Assembly: GCF_013373865.1 (NCBI RefSeq)
Contig: NC_050473.1
Location: forward strand, 19,135,597 to 19,199,596
From: Monomorium pharaonis
Taxonomy: Eukaryota; Arthropoda; Insecta; Hymenoptera; Formicidae
Length of the DNA: 64,000 nucleotides
Reading direction: 5' to 3'
The position numbers were made by a program, and so were the translations under genes. Below the pieces are notes generated by a model. It saw only the letters and a program-made list of their open reading frames with translations, did no database searches and was not told the DNA's origin. Below, in pieces: positions 57,794 through 64,000 of this stretch; the first letter of the stretch is position 1; each line of letters starts with the position of its first letter.

Positions 57794-59532
57794 ACACGCG
57801 CGCGCGCGCATCGCGTACGGCAAAATGTCGGTGAAACCGAGGCATGAGGGAGGAACCGACACGATCTGCGCCTCTTTCTTCGTACCTTCACAAAAACAAA
57901 AAAAAAAATTACTTATTCGCTTCGCCGAGTGAGGAAATCGATGCTGAACGCGGCTCCACCGAGCGACCGCTCGCTTCACACGTCGTCTCCTCCTCCGTCG
58001 TCCCTCGCGACGACATTCGCTCCGAGGCTCGGAACTTATTTGTCGCGGCGTAGTAACATTTAACGCACCCGTCCTTCCACCCCCCCCCCTCTACGCCCCT
58101 CGTTCCGCAGCAAGTCGCGCGCGTCCGCGCCGTCGCACGCGGACAGCCTCCCGGCGGTCCGGTTGCCTGTCGTCGAGTCGTAAATATTTACATCAATTGC
58201 AACCGGTGAAATCAATACATTGTAAATTAATGAAGTGTCAGAAAAAAAATACTGTGGCTCTCTGCGTTTCCCTCCCCCGAAAGATCTCCCTCTCGCAGCT
58301 ATTCTCTTTGTCCTCCCCCTGGAAAAACCGAAACTCCCGACGATAAACAACAAAACCCAAATTCGACGGAGAAAGCTCGAGGAAGGGGAAGGAAAGGGTA
58401 TCTAACGGCAGATGGCGCGGCGCGTCATGGTCCTTAGGCTGAATCTGCAATAGGTGTAAGTAAGTCTTAAGCCCTAAGGAATTGGCCAATTATATTTGAT
58501 CATTCTTCTCGCATTCAATTATGATTCGTCAGTTTCTTACGGCCGAACGTTTACTACACCTATTGTAGACCGGGCCTTAGTCGATACATGGAGCAAGCGC
58601 GTGAAGTAAAAAGTAACGATATAGGCGAAATAAATTAATTTTATTTCCCACTCTTCCATCTTTTACGCTTCCGCTCGGTCAATTAAAGCGCAGAAATAGC
58701 TGCGAGCCGTGCAAACAATGCCGTTTAGTTTCATAAAATCGTGGAAAATTATATGGTAAATCGTTACTCCTACTCTTACTCGATGTATTGTAGATCACGC
58801 TTTAGGGGCACGCGTGTGTGGTCACGCGCGTGTCCCGCGGGGGGGACATTTACTTTTTCATGAAATGGGGAATCTCGAGAGTTCCGATCGCGAGATATCT
58901 CGCGTGCCCAGGCCGCTAGGCATAGTCAGGTTAAGACCGGGGGAGGGAGAGGGGGGACCGTGGACTCCGTAACCTAACCTCAACGATCCTAACCTCCGAA
59001 CCGGGCGAGGGAGCCTCGAGGTCACGCTTCTCGCTCCTAACCTCCTCCCGATGAAACTTGTCGAGCTCCCGGGACAAGAAAAGTGCACATCTCCACGTAA
59101 ACCTATCCGTAGATCGTATCTTCTCTCTCCGTCCCCTCGTCGGGGGATTTCGGGCGAAATTTTTTTTTGTTCCTCGAGATTTGTTTACGAAAATGCCGAA
59201 TGCTGACGCGGCGCGTCAACATCGCGACAGGAAGAAAGAGCGATCGAATCTACCCTCCCTCCCGTGGGTTCAGCTTGTAAGAAACACGCGGTGGAAAACA
59301 CCCCGTGAGAAGACGCGGGAATTCTCGCCGAAATTCACCTCGGAGGGGGACACTGCTCGCTTCCCTCACACACACACACACATACACACACACACATATA
59401 TATACGCATGCGTAATACCTTGGTGGAGAGGCACGCTTCGACCTGATCGCCGAACGCATCCTGATTATCCGGCGTGATATCCAGGAAAACACCCTCGTTG
59501 CTCGCACATACACAGCAATAGTGGCCAGGCAT
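53366..59532 (-). CDS. Double-ZAD zinc-finger protein with long acidic Ser/Asp/Glu-rich tail, 4 exons
   Basis: ZAD zinc-finger proteins are arthropod-specific nuclear factors; the ZAD mediates dimerisation. Exons: 59419-59532, 56460-56717, 56222-56371, 53366-56068; all phase 0, 1074 residues. The first ZAD has its cysteine pairs at C6/C9 (CCVC) and C50/C53 (CYKC), with FLDITPDNQD between. The second has C88/C91 (CFLC) and C135/C138 (CLTC), followed by the typical helix NLDVLYDLKRVYQETIINLK. A CxxC...CxxC zinc ribbon-like motif follows at C238/C241 and C262/C265. A single C2H2 finger (CDLCNKKFD...HKLTH, about residues 534-556) comes next, then some 500 residues rich in Asp, Glu, Ser, Asn and Lys, predicted disordered. 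Basic nuclear-signal-like stretches include KKRRIDVEK. I do not recognise a named orthologue. Intron 3 (56069-56221) is 153 bases, has no in-frame stop, and could be retained. Confidence 0.88.
57111..57136. repeat. T/G homopolymer runs in ZAD gene intron 1
   Basis: A T run followed by a G run of about nine and another G5 with single A interruptions, on the plus strand. G-rich tracts of this kind can form quadruplexes. A similar G run is at about 25137-25152. Confidence 0.7.
57763..57811. repeat. CA/CG microsatellite in ZAD gene intron 1
   Basis: ACACACACACAC repeats for about 36 bases, then a GCGCGCGCGC run. An open frame through it is an artefact of the repeat. A related (CA)n tract is at 59367-59397. 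Confidence 0.9.
58429..58806. mobile_element. Two adjacent MITEs of the GGTCTACAATAG family
   Basis: The first copy (58429-58579) starts CCTTAGGCTGAATCTGCAAT and ends CTATTGTAGACCGGGCCTTA, the inverted form. A second element shares that boundary and runs to about 58806, ending ATTGTAGATCACGCTTTAGG. Both belong to the family seen at 15070-15240. They lie in the first intron of the ZAD gene. Confidence 0.65.
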
Positions 59533-60177
59533 AGTAACGCGCGGGGAGTGACGTAATCAGGACAGCATCACCACGACGACGACGAGGACGACCACCGTCG
59601 GAGATGTCGCAGGGGACGAGACGAGACCCCCCTCCCCGGACTTTCGCGATTGTACAGAATTTTTTCTTGCCGTGCACTAAACTCAACGTAGTTTTCGTCT
59701 CTCGCATAGAGGAGCGTCGCGGCGTGGCACCCTCGGCACGTTACGTTACAGAGAGAATTGGCGGTAATTCTGCCCTACTAGTACGCGCGTGCCAACATGG
59801 CGGACGACGCCATCGTACGATACATCGAACGATAATATCGAGCGACTCTCGGACTTCGCTCTCCCCCTCCCCCTCCTCTGCGCCGCGCTCAACTGTTGAT
59901 ATTTCGTAGTTTTTTCTCGCGTCAGTTTTGCCAATAACGATTTCTCTGAGCTTATCTTTTCCGTTGGAATCGATCGTTTTTGTGATCGGTTTTTGTCGTC
60001 TCACGTGAATGGAGAGACTGGAGAGTCCAGAAATCGATCCGAGAATCTGAGCTCGACCGCGCGATTCAGACGCAATCATCGGCGCTGGCGCGCGACTCGA
60101 TATATCGATCGTCCGGTGCGCGTGATTGCCTTTGAATTCAAATTAGGGTCTAGGTCATGTGACACTGAACGCTAACG
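59000..60177. promoter_or_regulatory. CpG-rich, probably bidirectional promoter
   Basis: Spans the first coding exon of the ZAD gene on the minus strand and continues about 640 bases beyond its start codon. A consensus splice donor on the plus strand (CTAACG followed by GTAAGT at 60178) suggests that a plus-strand transcript has a non-coding first exon ending at 60177. No coding exon for that transcript was recognised before 64000. Composition and splice signal are observed; bidirectionality is inferred. Confidence 0.45.
59367..59404. repeat. CA/TA microsatellite beside ZAD exon 1
   Basis: ACACACACACACATACACAC then TATATATA, located 15-50 bases downstream of the exon 1 donor on the minus strand. 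Confidence 0.9.
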
Positions 60178-61666
60178 GTAAGTAATGCAAATTGTACTTG
60201 ATTATACAGAAGATGTAAAAACGAAAACGAAATTTATTTCATTTGAACAAAACAGCTACCGTACAAAGATAATACTTCGCAGTCGGGTGCGTGCTTAATC
60301 GGACTAGAGAGATTCTTATTGAAAGGTCTCTTATTCCGGACAACCCGTTCATTCACTTTTGTCATTAGTTTTGCGAAATTTACGGCACGCTCATTTTATG
60401 GCACGTGCTCTCTCAAGTGTCATTTGTCATCGAGACGATGGCTGCGTTCCAAAATTCACTAAAAATCTATAATATACGTAACGTGAATTATAGATTTTTA
60501 GTACTAGCAATGAATTTTGAAAGTATTACCCAATTGACTATATTTTTTATATCGCAATTTGATCTTGGGTTTTTTTTTAATCTACTTTAGACGACCTACG
60601 ATTCACGCTTGATTTCGGGATAGAATTCTATTTTTGTAGAATTATATTTACACAATTATATGTAATATATATAATATATAATTCTTTTTATAGAAATTTA
60701 TCCCTGTGTATTAAATGATATTCTGTCCTGAATTCTACACGAATCGCCGATCGTTTGAAATGGATTTGCGATTCGTTTTGGCGTGAATATATGATGCACG
60801 GTGCTTGAATCGTGTCTCGAAACATCACGGTGCACTCCACGACGAAGGTCCGAGTGCGAATCACCCTTTGCATTTTCACTATTCAACTGGACACTTTCCG
60901 GATTTTTTGTGGTGCGATCTCGCTTGCAACCGACGAGTCCTCTATTCGATCCTTCGGTCCGCCAAACAGAAGCCTGAGGGTCTCTAACGCCGACGTGAAT
61001 ATGTTTCTACAACGCAAAAAGCAAAATCGATAAATGCATAAATTTATGCGTTAAGGTATTAATGACCTTGCAAATCCCCAGAAAAGTAAAAGACTTGTCA
61101 AACAAGCAAAAGAAAAATACTTATCAGCTAATTTAAAATAAATTTTATTTTAAAATTATTTTATTTTAAAAACGCAATCTTAATAAATAAAAATAAGATG
61201 ATGAGACTCTAATGTCCATTTCCATTAATGTACTTAGGAAACACCAAGTTGTATAACAGTTATATTGTTTAGCAGGAAATTATAATTAATAGTTATATGT
61301 ACACTGAGAAAAAATGTTAATTTGACTAAATTTTCCAACTAAATTAAATTTTGTCTATTCAAGTATTTATATGTTCCAATTAAATATAAATACTTGAATT
61401 AAAATTTGTACATTTAAGTTAAATGCATAAATTCTTGAACTGACAAAGTTTTAATTTAGTTTGAAAATGTTGTCAAATTAACATTTCATTTCTCAGTGTG
61501 TAACAGATATAACTTTAGTTGGTAGCTTTAATTTTTAGAGCTAGAAAAAAAATCGCTAAAAGGTAAAATGAAATCAAAAAGTTAATTCACATTGGTACAC
61601 ATGGACATTCAAGCAAGAGGAGGGCTTTCACGTCGCCCGAAAACGACGAGGACCCCAGTTGAGTTA
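60178..61666. other. Intergenic or intron, no gene recognised
   Basis: A palindromic MITE at 61301-61500 is the only structured element. A plus-strand frame at 60812-61030 is unrecognised. A degenerate relative of the TAGATTAACTTTAATCT palindromes may lie at 61510-61600. No further perilipin exon was found here on the minus strand. Confidence 0.5.
61301..61500. mobile_element. MITE with ACACTGAGAAAA ends
   Basis: The left end ACACTGAGAAAAAATGTTAA and the right end TTAACATTTCATTTCTCAGT (then GT) are inverted repeats. The interior repeats TTCAAGTATTTATA and its complement. Sister of 10604-10861. Confidence 0.75.
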
Positions 61667-63388
61667 TCACCTGACGCTATCCCTCATGTTGACGTAGATC
61701 TGACCGGGTGGCAGCTTCACGGAGGGCACCTTCTCCTCCACGAAGTCCAGCCCGACGCACACCGCGTTGTCGACGGTCTTGAGCGGCGTTTCCAGGAGGC
61801 CGGCGATCCTGCCGGTGACGGGGCCGGCGAACTCCAGACCCGCGCGCATCCCGTTCTCCGCGTAGCCCAGCACCGCCGCGATCGACTCGTGGGAGCCCCG
61901 CGCGGCCGCGTACGCGCCGCAGAACGCCGACGTTACCGTGGCGAGCACCGGCAGGCCCAGCAAACGACGCGTGCACACCATGCCGCGCGCGTCCACGTTG
62001 CGGGGCTTCGTAGCCTTCGGCGCGACGGGATCGCGCGTGCCGCGCATGATGCTCAGTTGCTGCGGAACAAAACGGCATAGCGGACGTGAGATTGGCAGAC
62101 ACGAAACACATATTTGTCACAAATAATTTAGATACTTTGACAAATTTTTTTTTTAATATGTATCCAAAATTTCATAGAAATTTTTTAAGATCTTGGTATA
62201 AAAATCGTTACTGCAGGGATATAAAAATATATGAATATATATTAAAAAATATTCTTATATAACAACATATATAAAACTTTTATGTATACATATTTAATAT
62301 ATATATAAAATATATAATATATATCTTTATTAATATAATATATATTTAATTAGAATTCTTTTAATATAAATTTTTCTTATAAATATTTTGCGCCGTTTGG
62401 ATAAGTTTATTTCACACGGAGATAATTTTCTTTTAAATTTTTTAAAATTATAATAATTGTAGAGGACAACATAAATTTCGAAGGATTTTGCTATAATAAA
62501 ATTTAATCGACTATTTTATATATATAATTAGGTAAAATTTTTTGAAAAATTCTTATGTTATAAAAATTTATTAAATTTTATCGAAATTATTATTGTAAAA
62601 TTCAAAATTTATGTTGTCCCATTATTATTATGATTTTAAGGGTAAATTCCAAGAGAAAATTTTCTCTTATAGAACTTATTATTACTAAATGTTCATGAAC
62701 GTTAAACTTATAATGCCGCCGACCACAGTAGGAAGTAATACAGGTAAAAGAATTCTAGATAAATAAAAGAAATATATGTAGGTGCCTAATATTTTCGACC
62801 AGGGCTGCACGTGTATAATTTTTTATAGACTCAAGTTTGTACATTTTACTCATAATTTTACGGATGTAAAATACGTACGTATACATAATATCATAAATAG
62901 AATTTCAACTTTTAATGCCATATACTTATTTCAATATACATTTTTTATCCGTTTGTCATCCATTTGTGTTTCTTTTAATATCCATACATCTCGATCGCTT
63001 GTATGTAAAATCACTTTTTCCCCACGTTTCTTTTCGCACCTTGAATACGACAAAAGCTATATTACGCCATCGCGCATAAGGTCTTGGTGACGTCAACGTG
63101 GAAATTGTCGTGGTCGGGGGGTTGCGCCTGACACGGTAATTGCCTGACATTTATGGCGATTTCACGGAAAATGAATTTTCCCGTTTCAATCGCACGGAAG
63201 TTTTTCGCAACGCACCACGCTTAAAAAAAAAAGCCGCGAGTCGATAAAGGGATTTATTGAACGAACAGGACGGCGGCCGATGAACCGCAATAGCTATCGT
63301 TAATACGCACATGGTATGCGATGCGCACGATAGCCGAGGGTGATCTCTCGCTGATCTCGCGCGACGACGGAGCCTCGGAATCCGCCAT
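61667..63388 (-). CDS. Lsd-1: Short perilipin-like lipid-droplet protein (PAT domain), 2 exons
   Basis: Perilipins coat lipid droplets and control lipase access. The main exon (61667-62059) contains LLGLPVLATVTSAFCGAYAA and, most tellingly, LLETPLKTVDNAVCVGLDFV followed by EEKVPSVKLPPGQIY, which fits Drosophila Lsd-1 (LDNVMCKSLDILE...VYLPPEMMY) by memory. A likely first exon is 63311-63388 (MADSEAPSSREISERSPSAI), joined in phase 0 across a 1.25 kb intron to QLSIMRGTRDPV. The frame closes at a TGA at 61667-61669, giving 156 residues, far shorter than Lsd-1 (about 400). That TGA overlaps a possible donor (AG/GTGATA at 61670), so more exons could follow, but I see none before the ZAD gene. The first exon is tentative; an internal ATG at 62047 is the alternative start. 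Confidence 0.65.
62060..63310. other. Intron of the perilipin-like gene
   Basis: AT-rich with TATA-type runs at about 62215-62345. Nothing coding was recognised. Assignment as an intron depends on the tentative first exon at 63311-63388. Confidence 0.4.
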
Positions 63389-63720
63389 CGCTCCGGCCGG
63401 ATACCTCGCGATGATGACAACGACGACGACGACGAAAGAGGAGGAGGTCGACCGCCGGTGACCTGCGGGTGTGCGAGAGGTCGAGGTTCGCGCGCCGTCG
63501 TTCGCGACTTCTAAAATAAACTTGTCCGGGAGACCGGCGGGAGAGACACGAGGCCGCCAACCCCCGTCACCCCGGGGGAAGTACTTCGTGTGTCGCGTCG
63601 ATCGGGGCAAGATGCAAGTTCTTCATGCGCCTCCCGGTGCCTCCTCATCGACCGCGTCGCGTCGACGCTCACGCGGCGCCGAACGACGCGCGCGCGAAAT
63701 ACGAAGCATCCCCGGTGAAA
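63060..63720. promoter_or_regulatory. CpG-rich block around the tentative perilipin first exon
   Basis: GC- and CpG-rich sequence with overlapping ORFs on both strands. It includes the tentative first coding exon (63311-63388) and a trinucleotide GAC/CGA run (63418-63435). Likely promoter and 5' UTR of the minus-strand perilipin-like gene; inferred from composition and position. Confidence 0.4.
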
Positions 63721-64000
63721 ATTTTTTCTCACAGAATTGTTATTTATTTTATAACTTGTAGGAAAATCTGTCAGATTTGTATTTTTATATTGGAGCACCG
63801 TTTGGAATACTTTTCAAAGGTGTTGAGAATGTCCGGATTGCGTTTAGAATTTCTCAAACATAGAGAAAGGTTGCTAATATATACTACTTTGTTTTTGGAT
63901 AGTGTTATTTCTTAATGAAAACTAAAAGTGAAACTTCGAAACCGTAAATATAAACGAGAAAGTTTTTCTATCAGATAATATTGTTATAGTTTTTATGATA
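63721..64000. other. AT-rich edge of the window
   Basis: No gene or structured element was recognised in the last 280 bases. Confidence 0.5.

Noticed and set aside
61592..62080. Plus-strand ORF over the perilipin exon
   Set aside because: The minus strand encodes a recognisable perilipin PAT segment with splice sites; the plus frame is His/Arg-rich without motif.
1..64000. CRISPR arrays, tRNA or rRNA genes, bacterial-type operons, viral genes
   Set aside because: None seen; repeats are MITE-type or microsatellites, genes are spliced, and no cloverleaf or rRNA core motif was noticed by eye.

Overview
The window is nuclear DNA from an insect, most likely a hymenopteran and quite possibly an ant. 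The genome type is an inference from several signs: AT-rich introns and intergenic DNA, short GC-rich exons, CpG-rich promoter-like blocks, a CYP4G gene (a P450 subfamily restricted to insects), a double-ZAD zinc-finger gene, a mariner relic, a piggyBac-like insertion and many small palindromic elements. No bacterial, viral, tRNA, rRNA or CRISPR feature was seen.

Layout. On the minus strand, 3702-8853 is an 11-exon glutamine-dependent NAD+ synthetase (NADSYN1). On the plus strand, 12139-23529 is a 15-exon cytosolic carboxypeptidase of the CCP2/CCP3 (AGBL2/3) type, a tubulin deglutamylase family. From 23530 to 35857 there is a 12 kb gene-poor stretch holding repeats, a nested piggyBac-like/MITE insertion and one isolated CpG-rich block with an X-box-like palindrome. 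On the plus strand, 35858-46079 is a 7-exon CYP4G cytochrome P450 with a 6.5 kb second intron that contains a deleted mariner element and two CpG-rich blocks. Only about 360 bp after its stop, on the same strand, TTC29 (46437-49899) begins; it encodes an axonemal TPR protein. A convergent intergenic region with an inverted array of degenerate AT-rich repeats (50.9-51.9 kb) separates it from a minus-strand double-ZAD zinc-finger gene (53366-59532). A CpG-rich, probably bidirectional promoter lies at 59.0-60.2 kb. The last gene, on the minus strand (61667-63388), looks like a short perilipin (Lsd-1-like).

Functional themes. NADSYN1 makes NAD+ in the cytosol. CYP4G and perilipin both belong to lipid biology (cuticular hydrocarbon synthesis; lipid-droplet coat). 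CCP2/3 and TTC29 both belong to cilium or sperm-axoneme biology. There is no operon logic here; the neighbourhood is noted only as an observation.

Gene models were built by hand from homology to remembered family architecture plus GT/AG (one GC/AG) splice sites that keep frame. For the four completely modelled genes (NADSYN1, CCP, CYP4G, ZAD) the summed exon lengths are exact multiples of three. The least certain points are the 5' end of the carboxypeptidase, the 3' end of TTC29, and the first exon and length of the perilipin gene.
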